From NCBI GenBank assembly GCA_023401495.1, contig JAEXDU010000186.1, positions 1-12,988 of the forward strand: a stretch of 12,988 bases of DNA, given 5' to 3'. The notes beneath the pieces are model-generated. The model saw only the letters and a list, made by a program, of their open reading frames with translations, did no database searches and had not been told where the DNA came from. Position numbers and translations under genes: made by a program. Shown here one piece after another: positions 1 to 5,895 of this stretch. The stretch's first letter is position 1, and each line of letters opens with the position of its first letter. Source of the DNA: Bacillota bacterium. GTDB taxonomy: Bacteria; Bacillota; Clostridia; Oscillospirales; Acutalibacteraceae.

Positions 1-2
1 GC

Positions 3-569
3 ACCGGAAACATTGAGCTGCACCCCGAACCGCTGATTTTGCAGAAGCTGATTCAGCAGACGCTGGCCGATATGGAAGAGTCCGTCGCGGCCGCACATCT
101 GGCGCTCCGCCTCGATCTGCCGCAGGAGCCGGTTTATGTCCTGACCGACGGCAACCGGATGTACCGCGTCTTTCAGAATCTGATCCGCAATGCGCTGCAG
201 TATTCGCTGGAGGGCTCGCGCGTGTTCATTCAGCTCACCGTGCAGGACGGCATCGCCCTCACGCAGATCAAAAACACCTCTCGCTTTGCCCTGGATAATC
301 TTCCCGATGTGACCGAGCGTTTTGTGCGGGGCGACGAATCCCGCAGCACCGATGGCTCCGGCCTGGGGCTTTCGATCGCCAAAAGCTTTACCGAAGCCTG
401 CGGCGGCAGCTTTTCCATCAGCACGGACGCCGATCTCTTCAGCGTTGTCGTTTCGTTCCCGGTGATTCCCGAGCCGAACGACCCGGCGGAAAACGAGCAG
501 ACCCTTTCAGAGGCGGATGCCGAACTACCGGATTCTGAAAAAGAAGAATCGCCGGAAACATCCGATTAA
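3..569 (+). CDS. Sensor histidine kinase, C-terminal ATP-binding part (5' truncated by window edge)
   Basis: The frame is open from the first bases of the window, so the true start lies outside it; only the HATPase_c domain and tail are present. An N box (QNLIRNALQYS, about nt 177-209) and a glycine-rich G2 box (DGSGLGLSIAK, nt 351-383) preceded by ERFVRGDESR identify the ATP-binding domain of a membrane sensor kinase that phosphorylates a response regulator. The usual DxGxG box is replaced by IKNTS (about nt 267-281), a variant I know from a set of Bacillota kinases with the same ERFxRGDxSR stretch. After the domain comes an acidic tail of about 35 residues rich in Glu, Asp, Ser and Pro. The dimerisation/phosphoacceptor helix and sensor are off-window, so the signal cannot be inferred. 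The gene ends at TAA 567-569, just before a terminator. Confidence 0.9.
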   Translation, partial: TGNIELHPEPLILQKLIQQTLADMEESVAAAHLALRLDLPQEPVYVLTDGNRMYRVFQNLIRNALQYSLEGSRVFIQLTVQDGIALTQIKNTSRFALDNLPDVTERFVRGDESRSTDGSGLGLSIAKSFTEACGGSFSISTDADLFSVVVSFPVIPEPNDPAENEQTLSEADAELPDSEKEESPETSD

Positions 570-608
570 AAGACACAATCTCACTGCTTCATTATGAATT
601 ATGACTAG

Positions 609-643
609 AAAGCCCGGTACAGCGTATGCTGTACCGGGCTTTT
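609..643. terminator. Bidirectional intrinsic terminator between the kinase and lysR
   Basis: A perfect inverted repeat AGCCCGGTACAGC (611-623) / GCTGTACCGGGCT (628-640) closes a 4-nt loop GTAT and is extended by A-T pairs to about 15 bp. It is followed by a short T run on the plus strand and preceded by a short A run. It lies between the convergent ends of the kinase gene (569) and lysR (686), so it can serve both. Confidence 0.8.
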
Positions 644-685
644 GACGTGCCGGAACGCAATCGGACAAATCCAAAACATGTCCCA

Positions 686-1555
686 TTATAAACGGTCAAA
701 ATGATTTTTAACAAAAGAAACAAATCTTCGGGAGGCCGGCGAAAGGATGTCCATGGAAGGAACAGCAATCCCTATGGTTACCGTTTGCGGCGGATCAAGA
801 GGCTTGATCACGACATTTCCGTTCCATCCATCCGCATTCAGGCCGTTATTCAGGCTGATTCCAAGGCCGGCTCCAACCAGATTGTAGGTCGCATAATTGT
901 CGGTAGTGGAAAAGCATGTATTCGGCTTTATGTGATTGCTCCTGAATATTCTCGCATTATCCGTATCCTGATCCGGGTAAGTATCGATATAGGGCTCCGA
1001 TGCAAATGCGTTCAGGGGAACGCAGGGTTCCTGTACATAAGGATGATCGGGAGGAAGCCATGCCACAACCGGATTCTCCTGCAGGGGAATCCACAAGAAA
1101 TCCCCTTCCCGCCTGCTGATAATACAAAGATCCACTTGATGCATTTCCATTGCGAGAACCAGCTCACTGCTGTTCCCCTCCACAATATGTATTTTCACTT
1201 TGGGGTAAGATTGAAAAAATTCGGAAATCAGCTGCGTCAGCCACGGATAATAGGTTCGGTATGAGGTTCCGATGCTGATTTCCCCCACTTCAACACCGCT
1301 TATCTGCGCCGACAGCTGCGCATACTGCTCCCCCCAATAGCTGAGTTCCCGAAATACCGGCAGCAATTTCTCACACTCGGCCGTAGAGGCTACTCCCCGG
1401 CGGCTGCGGGTCAAAAGCGGAAATCCCGCGTCCTGCTCCAGAGAAGCAAGCATGCGGCTGATGCCCGAAGGGGTATATCCCAGTTTCTCCGCAGCAGCGG
1501 ATAAGCTCCCGCTTTCTAAGATGCAAAGTAATGCCCTGCATTTCTCAATATCCAT
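686..1555 (-). CDS. LysR-family transcriptional regulator
   Basis: This encodes a 289-residue protein with the standard LTTR layout. An N-terminal winged helix-turn-helix spans about residues 1-60 (core SLSAAAEKLGYTPSGISRML), followed by a linker helix and a two-lobed substrate-binding domain from about residue 90 (GEISIGTSYRTYYPWL onward) to the end. The length is normal for the family (about 290-310). I chose ATG at 1555 because GGGAGAGGA lies just upstream; a TTG at 1585 would add ten residues with no homology value and no good ribosome site. It is divergent from the EamA/LUD operon with a short shared regulatory region, the classic arrangement in which the LTTR controls its neighbour in response to a small effector. 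The effector cannot be read from the sequence. The start codon is preceded by a consensus minus-strand promoter and a perfect dyad. Confidence 0.93.
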   Translation of the reverse strand: MDIEKCRALLCILESGSLSAAAEKLGYTPSGISRMLASLEQDAGFPLLTRSRRGVASTAECEKLLPVFRELSYWGEQYAQLSAQISGVEVGEISIGTSYRTYYPWLTQLISEFFQSYPKVKIHIVEGNSSELVLAMEMHQVDLCIISRREGDFLWIPLQENPVVAWLPPDHPYVQEPCVPLNAFASEPYIDTYPDQDTDNARIFRSNHIKPNTCFSTTDNYATYNLVGAGLGISLNNGLNADGWNGNVVIKPLDPPQTVTIGIAVPSMDILSPASRRFVSFVKNHFDRL

Positions 1556-1570
1556 TTTCCTCTCCCATTC

Positions 1571-1585
1571 TTGACAAAACGTCAA
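1571..1585. promoter_or_regulatory. LTTR-type operator (perfect inverted repeat)
   Basis: TTGAC-AAAAC-GTCAA is a perfect 5+5 bp dyad with the T-N11-A form used by LysR-type regulators. Its centre (1578) is about 65 bp upstream of the transcript start predicted from the plus-strand TATACT at 1631-1636, the usual place for an LTTR recognition site. It also lies just downstream of the predicted lysR start, which would suit autorepression. Binding is inferred from position and symmetry only. An AT-rich partly symmetric stretch (1586-1602) next to it could be a second contact. Confidence 0.55.
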
Positions 1586-1615
1586 ATATAAGTTGATATA
1601 TTGTCGCCTTCCTCA

Positions 1616-1644
1616 AATATAGATGAACTGTATACTATTGTCAA
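1616..1644 (-). promoter_or_regulatory. Sigma-A promoter of lysR
   Basis: On the minus strand, TTGACA (1639-1644) and TATATT (1616-1621) are separated by exactly 17 nt, a near-perfect housekeeping promoter. The predicted transcript would start near 1609 and run into lysR at 1555. The promoter overlaps the candidate -10 of the divergent permease operon (TATACT, 1631-1636), so the two directions should compete. Confidence 0.75.
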
Positions 1645-1670
1645 GAAAGAAATAACGGGGGGATGTTCCG

Positions 1671-2597
1671 ATTAACAGGATTCAATTTTCGCGCACACAG
1701 GCGGAATGGCTTTTGATCCTTGTGATTTTTGCCAGAAGCACTTCTTTTGTAATGACAAAAATCGGACTTCAGGAGATGGAAACCTTCTCGCTGCTTGGGT
1801 TTCGCTTTCTGACCGCGTTTCTGCTCCTTTTGCCGTTCGGATGGAAAAGGCTGAGCCGCATTTCCCTAAAAGACCTGACGAAAGGAATGCTTTTGGGAGC
1901 CTCTTTTTTTGCGACCATGGCCGCGGAGGTTTCCGGCCTTCAAACAACAAATGCTTCCACCGCTTCATTTTTGGAAAACACCGCTATTGTTTTTGTCCCA
2001 TTATTTGAGGCTGTGCTGAACCGGAGAGCTCCTGGCATTCCCGTGCTGATCAGTACCGTTCTTTCCCTTTTCGGAGTGGGACTTCTCACCCTGAAGGACG
2101 GCTCGTTCCAATTGTCGGGAGGAGAATTACTGTGCTTGTTGTCAGCAGTATTCTACGCCTGCTCCATCATACTGACCGATCGAATCAGCAAACAGGGTGA
2201 CCCTTTGGCCCTTGGGATCTTACAGGTGGGGTTTATGGGGGCCTACAGCGTGGCGGCAGCTCTTTTTCTGGGATCCCCGCGTATCCCTTCCACAATACAA
2301 ACCTGGGTAATGATCCTTACTTTGGCCGTCGTATGCAGTGGTTTCGGATTCACGCTCCAGCCGCTCGCTCAGCGGTATACAACGGCTGAACGCGCTGGGC
2401 TGTTTTGCGCACTGGGGCCTGTTGGAGCGACGATTTCAGCCCGGATCTTCTTAAATGAAACCATTGGCTTTACCGGGGCATGCGGGATATTGCTGATTCT
2501 AACGGGAATGGCTTTGATTCCCCTGTATGATCGTTTTTTGGAAAGGAGAGCGATGGCTCATGAAATACAACAAAATAATTCAGGCATTCACCCGTAA
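1671..2597 (+). CDS. EamA/DMT-family membrane transporter, probable ATT start
   Basis: This is a ten-helix permease of the drug/metabolite transporter superfamily with two EamA repeats (about residues 1-150 and 155-300). Typical stretches are TSFVMTKIGL in helix 1 and ACSIILTDR at the start of the second repeat; the final helix is followed by a short polar tail. Such proteins export or import small metabolites; the substrate is unknown. The start is unusual. The first standard start codon in frame is TTG 1713, which would cut helix 1 and has only a weak ribosome site. In-frame ATT 1671 sits 7 nt after a strong GGGGGGA (1657-1663) and restores a normal N-terminus (NRIQFSRTQAEWLLILVIF). An out-of-frame ATG at 1663 opens only a 17-codon frame ending at 1716. 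The gene overlaps the LUD gene by 38 bp, indicating an operon and translational coupling. Its divergent LysR neighbour probably controls it. Confidence 0.88.
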   Translation: MNRIQFSRTQAEWLLILVIFARSTSFVMTKIGLQEMETFSLLGFRFLTAFLLLLPFGWKRLSRISLKDLTKGMLLGASFFATMAAEVSGLQTTNASTASFLENTAIVFVPLFEAVLNRRAPGIPVLISTVLSLFGVGLLTLKDGSFQLSGGELLCLLSAVFYACSIILTDRISKQGDPLALGILQVGFMGAYSVAAALFLGSPRIPSTIQTWVMILTLAVVCSGFGFTLQPLAQRYTTAERAGLFCALGPVGATISARIFLNETIGFTGACGILLILTGMALIPLYDRFLERRAMAHEIQQNNSGIHP

Positions 2598-3162
2598 CGG
2601 CTACCAGGTCTCCTATTTTGAAACCGCCGCGGAAGCAGCAAATTACCTGGAAGGCTGTGTGAACAGCATGACGGTTGGATTCGGGGACTCGGCGACCCTC
2701 GCAGCCCTGAAGCTTGCCGAGCGATTATCCAATAACAATGACATAACAGACCCATCCAGTTATACCGGGGAGGAATTCAGAGAAGTTGCAAAACAGGCGC
2801 TTCTCACAGATATGTTTTTCACCTCTGTGAACGGAGCCTCGGAAACCGGCGAACTGGTAAATATCGACGGAACCGGAAATCGGGTTGCAGGGTCGTTATT
2901 TGGCCACAAGAAAGTATTCTTTGTTTTCGGCACCAATAAAATTGAGCCGACACTTGAAAAGGCGATTTGGCGGGCCCGAAATATTGCGGCGCCGCAAAAT
3001 GCCAAACGGTTTGGGTATCACACGCCGTGTGCGGTAAAGGGCGACCGCTGCTATAACTGTTCCAGTCTGGACAGAATCTGTAATACGATGAATATTCACC
3101 TTAAGAAAATGAAAGGAGTAGAGGCCGAAGTCATCATCATCAATGAGAATTTGGGGATGTAA
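2560..3162 (+). CDS. LUD-domain (LutC/YkgG-like, PF02589) protein
   Basis: This 200-residue protein belongs to the LUD/DUF162 family usually annotated as lactate utilisation protein. Recognisable parts are the glycine-rich VGFGDSATL (about 39-47), TSVNGASETGELVNIDGTGNR-like core (89-108), FGTNKI (123-128) and a C-terminal cysteine cluster with Cys157, Cys164, Cys167 and Cys174. That C-x6-C-x2-C-x6-C cluster is typical of a stand-alone subfamily and could bind metal or an Fe-S cluster. ATG 2560 was chosen because AAAGGAGAG lies 9 nt upstream; starting at 2527 adds residues with no ribosome site. No LutA/LutB partners are nearby, so lactate oxidation is unlikely to be its job here. Co-transcription with the EamA permease suggests it acts on, or is induced by, the same small molecule. 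The biochemical activity of this subfamily is not known to me. Confidence 0.85.
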   Translation: MKYNKIIQAFTRNGYQVSYFETAAEAANYLEGCVNSMTVGFGDSATLAALKLAERLSNNNDITDPSSYTGEEFREVAKQALLTDMFFTSVNGASETGELVNIDGTGNRVAGSLFGHKKVFFVFGTNKIEPTLEKAIWRARNIAAPQNAKRFGYHTPCAVKGDRCYNCSSLDRICNTMNIHLKKMKGVEAEVIIINENLGM

Positions 3163-3233
3163 ACAACAAAAGCAGGCAATTCCAGAAAGCTTTTACGGCC
3201 ATTGCGAAATAGTTCCGAGCTGGAAAACTCTGT

Positions 3234-3263
3234 TTGACAGCAGACGGAAAGCTATGCTATACT
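3234..3263 (+). promoter_or_regulatory. Sigma-A promoter of the thiW-thiM-thiE operon
   Basis: TTGACA (3234-3239) and TATACT (3258-3263) are 18 nt apart, and TGC directly before the -10 makes it an extended -10 promoter. The transcript would begin near 3270, a few bases ahead of the TPP riboswitch, leaving about 500 nt of leader before thiW. Confidence 0.85.
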
Positions 3264-3272
3264 AAACCGGAA

Positions 3273-3362
3273 ATAACAGGGGAGCCCGTGTTTCGGGCTG
3301 AGAAAAAGGAACCGACCTTTGACCCTTGACCTGATTTGGATTATGCCAACGTAGGGAGTTAT
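3273..3362 (+). promoter_or_regulatory. TPP riboswitch (THI element), canonical
   Basis: All parts of the thiamine pyrophosphate aptamer are present. P1 is ATAAC (3273-3277) / GTTAT (3358-3362); P2 is AGGGG (3278-3282) / CCCTT (3323-3327); P3 is AGCCCG (3283-3288) / CGGGCT (3294-3299), followed by the conserved pyrimidine-binding UGAGA (3299-3303). An extra hairpin AAAGG/CCTTT lies at 3305-3320. The pyrophosphate arm ACCTGATTTGGATTATGCC then AACGTAGGGA (3329-3357) matches the family consensus closely. TPP binding should lower expression of the downstream thiazole genes through the terminator at 3386-3415. Confidence 0.96.
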
Positions 3363-3385
3363 GCTGACAGCACAACATGTGATTT

Positions 3386-3415
3386 GGGCGGCGCCTTACC
3401 TGGCGCCGCCCGTTT
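3386..3415 (+). terminator. Attenuator terminator of the TPP riboswitch
   Basis: A perfect 10-bp GC-rich stem GGGCGGCGCC (3386-3395) / GGCGCCGCCC (3402-3411) with a 6-nt loop is followed by GTTTT. It lies 24 nt after the aptamer and is the expected expression platform. I could not assign the competing antiterminator by eye. Confidence 0.8.
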
Positions 3416-3499
3416 TGATTCGCCGCAAAGCGGACGATACCATCCAAAGCAGGCGCCCCGGCAGAGGGGGAGCGCCCTGTACCGGTAACACAAGACAAC

Positions 3500-3606
3500 G
3501 AAATAGCGAGGGAGCCCGTGTTTCGGGTTGAGAGGAAGCTTTTGAGCTTCGACCGGCCAATATTGGGTTGGCGCCGTACCGGCTTGCTGTTTCTTTGTCT
3601 TTTTTT
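3500..3606 (+). promoter_or_regulatory. Second, divergent TPP-like riboswitch candidate embedded in a terminator stem
   Basis: Starting at 3511 the 18 nt GGGAGCCCGTGTTTCGGG (from 3510) repeat the P3 arm of the first riboswitch exactly, followed by TTGAGA (3528-3533) in place of CTGAGA. An accessory hairpin GAAGCT/AGCTTC (3535-3550) corresponds to the one in the first element. The second arm is rebuilt: CCGG (3553-3556) pairs with CCGG (3579-3582) and CCAA (3557-3560) with TTGG (3568-3571), leaving an asymmetric bulge CGCCGTA; the consensus GAT..GG and CGTAGGGA are lost and there is no normal P2. The whole unit is closed by an 11-bp stem GAAATAGCGAG (3500-3510) / CTTGCTGTTTC (3583-3593) followed by TTTGTCTTTTTTT, i.e. 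a terminator with the aptamer inside. This resembles the described architecture of HMP-PP (thiS motif) riboswitches. The ligand is inference; a degenerate TPP switch is the alternative. Confidence 0.6.
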
Positions 3607-3684
3607 GCGCCCTGACGGGCCGGCTTACTGCTCCAATCAACAATATGGTTTCATCCAATCCACTTTGAAAATGACCTGATATAA

Positions 3685-3748
3685 GTACCATGATTTCTTT
3701 CCCCGCCTAACGGTGGAGGAAGAAATCATCGGCTTTTTCAAGTGGTAC
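3685..3748 (+). terminator. Third hairpin in the thi leader, possible terminator/antiterminator
   Basis: A long stem pairs 3690-3707 with 3712-3729 (ATGATTTCTT with AAGAAATCAT, then a GC-rich top with one mismatch and two wobble pairs) around a TAAC loop. Four bases after the stem come five T (3734-3738). Flanking GTACCA (3685-3690) and TGGTAC (3743-3748) can form an outer helix that would compete with the base of the stem. It lies 29 nt before the thiW start. It may be a third termination checkpoint or a structure that shapes thiW translation. Confidence 0.5.
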
Positions 3749-3776
3749 GACTCTATTTGTTGAGGAGAATACTGTT

Positions 3777-4328
3777 ATGAAAGAAAGTCCGCGTTTTTTA
3801 AAGCTTGTCATGCTCGCGATGATGGTTGCGATCGGGGTGGTGATCTCCCCCATTCTGCGCATTGAGGGGATGTGCCCCATGGCGCATCTGATCAATATTG
3901 TGTGCGCCGTGTTTCTGGGGCCGGGCTACGCCTTTGCGTGCGCCTTTACCATCGGGATTCTGCGCATGACGCTCATGGGGATTCCCCCGCTGGCACTTAC
4001 CGGTGCTATTTTCGGGGCCGCTCTTTCGGGGATTCTGTACCGCCTTTCGGGCGGCAGGCTGATTTTTGCCGTGATCGGTGAAATCATCGGCACCGGCATC
4101 ATCGGCGCGCTGGTTTCTTACCCGGTGATGACGCTGCTGGTCGGCAAGCAGGGCATCGGCTGGGCCTTTTACATCCCGCTGTTTCTGGGCGGAACGCTGA
4201 TCGGCGGCGGCATTGCGTTCCTGTTTTTGAGCGCGCTGGCCAAGACGGGGATGCTCACTTCCATTCAAAAGCAATTGGGGGCGAAGGTGTATGACAAATC
4301 CCATAAAAGCAACATTCACAATGTCTGA
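3777..4328 (+). CDS. thiW: ThiW, ECF-type thiazole transporter S component
   Basis: This 183-residue, strongly hydrophobic protein has about five to six membrane segments and the ThiW family features, including the N-terminal VVISPILRIEGMCPMAHLIN stretch and GILRMTLMGIPPLALTGAIFGA. It is the substrate-binding subunit of an energy-coupling-factor importer taken to carry the thiazole precursor hydroxyethylthiazole. No EcfA, EcfA' or EcfT genes are in the window, so it must share an energising module encoded elsewhere, as is usual for group II ECF systems in Bacillota. ATG 3777 follows GAGGAG by 8-9 nt. The position behind a TPP riboswitch and ahead of thiM supports the substrate. The stop lies inside thiM (38-bp overlap), suggesting coupled translation. 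Confidence 0.93.
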   Translation: MKESPRFLKLVMLAMMVAIGVVISPILRIEGMCPMAHLINIVCAVFLGPGYAFACAFTIGILRMTLMGIPPLALTGAIFGAALSGILYRLSGGRLIFAVIGEIIGTGIIGALVSYPVMTLLVGKQGIGWAFYIPLFLGGTLIGGGIAFLFLSALAKTGMLTSIQKQLGAKVYDKSHKSNIHNV

Positions 4329-5154
4329 GCTGCTGCAGATTCGGCACCGCGTACGGCGCGAAAAGCCGCTGATCCACTGCATCACAAATCCGATCTCGAT
4401 GAGGGACTGCGCCAACGCCCTGCTGGCGGTTTCGGCCCGGCCGATCATGGCGGAATACCCACCGGAGGCCGCACAGATCACCGCACAGGCGCGGGCGCTC
4501 GCCGTCAATTTGGGGAATATCAGCGCCACCCGCATGGAGGCCATGATGATTTCGGGCAGAACGGCTCTGGAAAAAAGTATCCCCTGCGTCATCGACGTGG
4601 TGGGCGTTGCCTGCAGCAGCCCCCGGCTCTCCTTTGCCCGCGATTTCATCCGGGAGTGCCGCCCCTGCGTGATCAAAGGCAACAGCTCAGAGCTGCGTGC
4701 TCTGGCAGGTCTACCCAGCCACGCTCAGGGCATCGATGCGGGGGAACAGGACCGCGTGACCGAGGTCTCACTGGACGAACACATCGCCGTGCTGGCGCAG
4801 CTTGCCCTTAATACCGGCGCGGTGATCGCCTGCACCGGCGCGATCGACCTGGTGACCGATGGCCACAGGGCTTATGTACTTAGAAACGGCTGCAAAACGA
4901 TGTCGCTGCTCACCGGCACCGGCTGCATGCTGGGCGCTCTCACCGCCGGCTTTTTGGCCGGCGGTGAGCCGCTGAACGCCGCGCTGCTGGCGGTCTCTTA
5001 TTTTGGAGTGTGCGGCGAGCTGGCACAAGGGGAGCATCAGGGCCCGTCCAGCTTTTTTCTGCGCCTGATGGATCTGCTGCATCTCGTCACCGACCGGCAG
5101 CTCGAAAAAACCGTAAACTGCACTGTTTACAACGGGAGGATGGAACATGCTTGA
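4291..5154 (+). CDS. thiM: Hydroxyethylthiazole kinase
   Basis: ThiM phosphorylates 4-methyl-5-(2-hydroxyethyl)thiazole to the phosphate used by ThiE. Family signatures are HCITNPISMRDCANALLA (about residues 29-46), PIMAEYPPEA (51-60), VNLGNIS (72-78), VIKGNSSE (127-134) and TGTGCMLGAL (208-217), with the conserved cysteine at 212 next to the substrate phosphate site. The usual DPVG is DVVG here (102-105), a mild deviation. At 287 residues it is slightly longer than the usual 260-275. Two starts are possible: ATG 4291, overlapping thiW and preceded by GGGGGCGAAGG, and ATG 4321, which would begin MSELLQIRHR, nearer the family N-terminus but without a clear ribosome site. I chose 4291. It overlaps thiE by 8 bp. 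Confidence 0.95.
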   Translation: MTNPIKATFTMSELLQIRHRVRREKPLIHCITNPISMRDCANALLAVSARPIMAEYPPEAAQITAQARALAVNLGNISATRMEAMMISGRTALEKSIPCVIDVVGVACSSPRLSFARDFIRECRPCVIKGNSSELRALAGLPSHAQGIDAGEQDRVTEVSLDEHIAVLAQLALNTGAVIACTGAIDLVTDGHRAYVLRNGCKTMSLLTGTGCMLGALTAGFLAGGEPLNAALLAVSYFGVCGELAQGEHQGPSSFFLRLMDLLHLVTDRQLEKTVNCTVYNGRMEHA

Positions 5155-5782
5155 CCTGACACTTTATTTGGTAACCGACAGCACCGGTCTGGAAGAACCG
5201 GTATTCCTCGAGCGGATAGAGCAGGCCTGCCGGGGCGGAATCACGCTGTTGCAGCTGCGGGAAAAAGAGAAATCCGGACGGGAGTATTTCGAGCTGGCGC
5301 GAAAGGTCAAAAGCATCAGTGACCGGTACCATATCCCCCTGATCATCGATGACCGGGCAGATATTGCCGCCGCGGTAGACGCCGCAGGGGTACACGTGGG
5401 GCAAAGCGACCTGCCCGTTTTCGCGGCCCGCGCTCTGCTTGGCCCGGGCAAAATCGTGGGGGCTACCGCCAAAACGGTGGAGCAGGCGCAAAAAGCCGCC
5501 CGGGAGGGGGCGGATTACCTTGGCGTCGGCGCGATTTACCCGACCACCACAAAGGTGAAAACGGTTTTGACTCCGGTTTCCACCTTAGACGAGATTTGCC
5601 GCAGCGTTTCCATCCCTGTGGCGGCGATCGGCGGCCTGAATGAAGGGAACTGCGACATTCTTCGGGGCGTTCCGATTGCGGGCATCTCCGTCGTTTCCGC
5701 TGTGATGAAGGCGGCCGACCCCTGCCGGGCGGCAGCAGAGCTGAAAGCAAAGGTAACGGAGATTTTGGCTACCCAAAGCTGA
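5147..5782 (+). CDS. thiE: Thiamine-phosphate synthase
   Basis: ThiE couples HMP-PP with thiazole phosphate to make thiamine phosphate in the cytoplasm. The 211-residue TIM-barrel protein shows the family motifs in order: LYLVTDS (6-12), LLQLREK (34-40), IIDDRADIA (67-75), GVHVGQSDLP (81-90), GATAKT (105-110), YLGVGAIYPTTTK (124-136) and AAIGGL (159-164). The length is normal. ATG 5147 is preceded by GGGAGGA and overlaps the end of thiM in ATGCTTGA, typical of coupled translation. No thiC, thiD or thiG genes are present in the window, so this operon serves thiazole salvage and the final joining step, with HMP-PP supplied from elsewhere. A strong terminator follows. Confidence 0.97.
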   Translation: MLDLTLYLVTDSTGLEEPVFLERIEQACRGGITLLQLREKEKSGREYFELARKVKSISDRYHIPLIIDDRADIAAAVDAAGVHVGQSDLPVFAARALLGPGKIVGATAKTVEQAQKAAREGADYLGVGAIYPTTTKVKTVLTPVSTLDEICRSVSIPVAAIGGLNEGNCDILRGVPIAGISVVSAVMKAADPCRAAAELKAKVTEILATQS

Positions 5783-5834
5783 CGCCGATCTTTTCCCATT
5801 TGTCTATACCAGTGCAAAATATACATTCAGTAAT

Positions 5835-5874
5835 AAACAGGCGCGTTTTCCTTTTGGAAAACGCGCCTGTTTTT
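5835..5874. terminator. Intrinsic terminator between thiE and prmA (bidirectional)
   Basis: A perfect 16-bp stem AAACAGGCGCGTTTTC (5835-5850) / GAAAACGCGCCTGTTT (5857-5872) with a 6-nt loop ends in TTTTT (5870-5874). It closes the thi operon and, through its A-rich left side, can also stop prmA transcription from the minus strand. Confidence 0.93.
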
Positions 5875-5895
5875 ACAATGTGTAATGATGATTTG

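Noticed and set aside
3163..3233. Terminator for the LUD gene
   Set aside because: Only a 6-bp repeat TTCCAG/CTGGAA with a 34-nt loop and no T run was found, too weak to call.
3798..4682. Long open frame on the minus strand across thiW and thiM
   Set aside because: It is antisense to two clearly recognised genes, has no family motif, and its Arg/Ala/Gln/His-rich composition is typical of a shadow frame in high-GC coding DNA.
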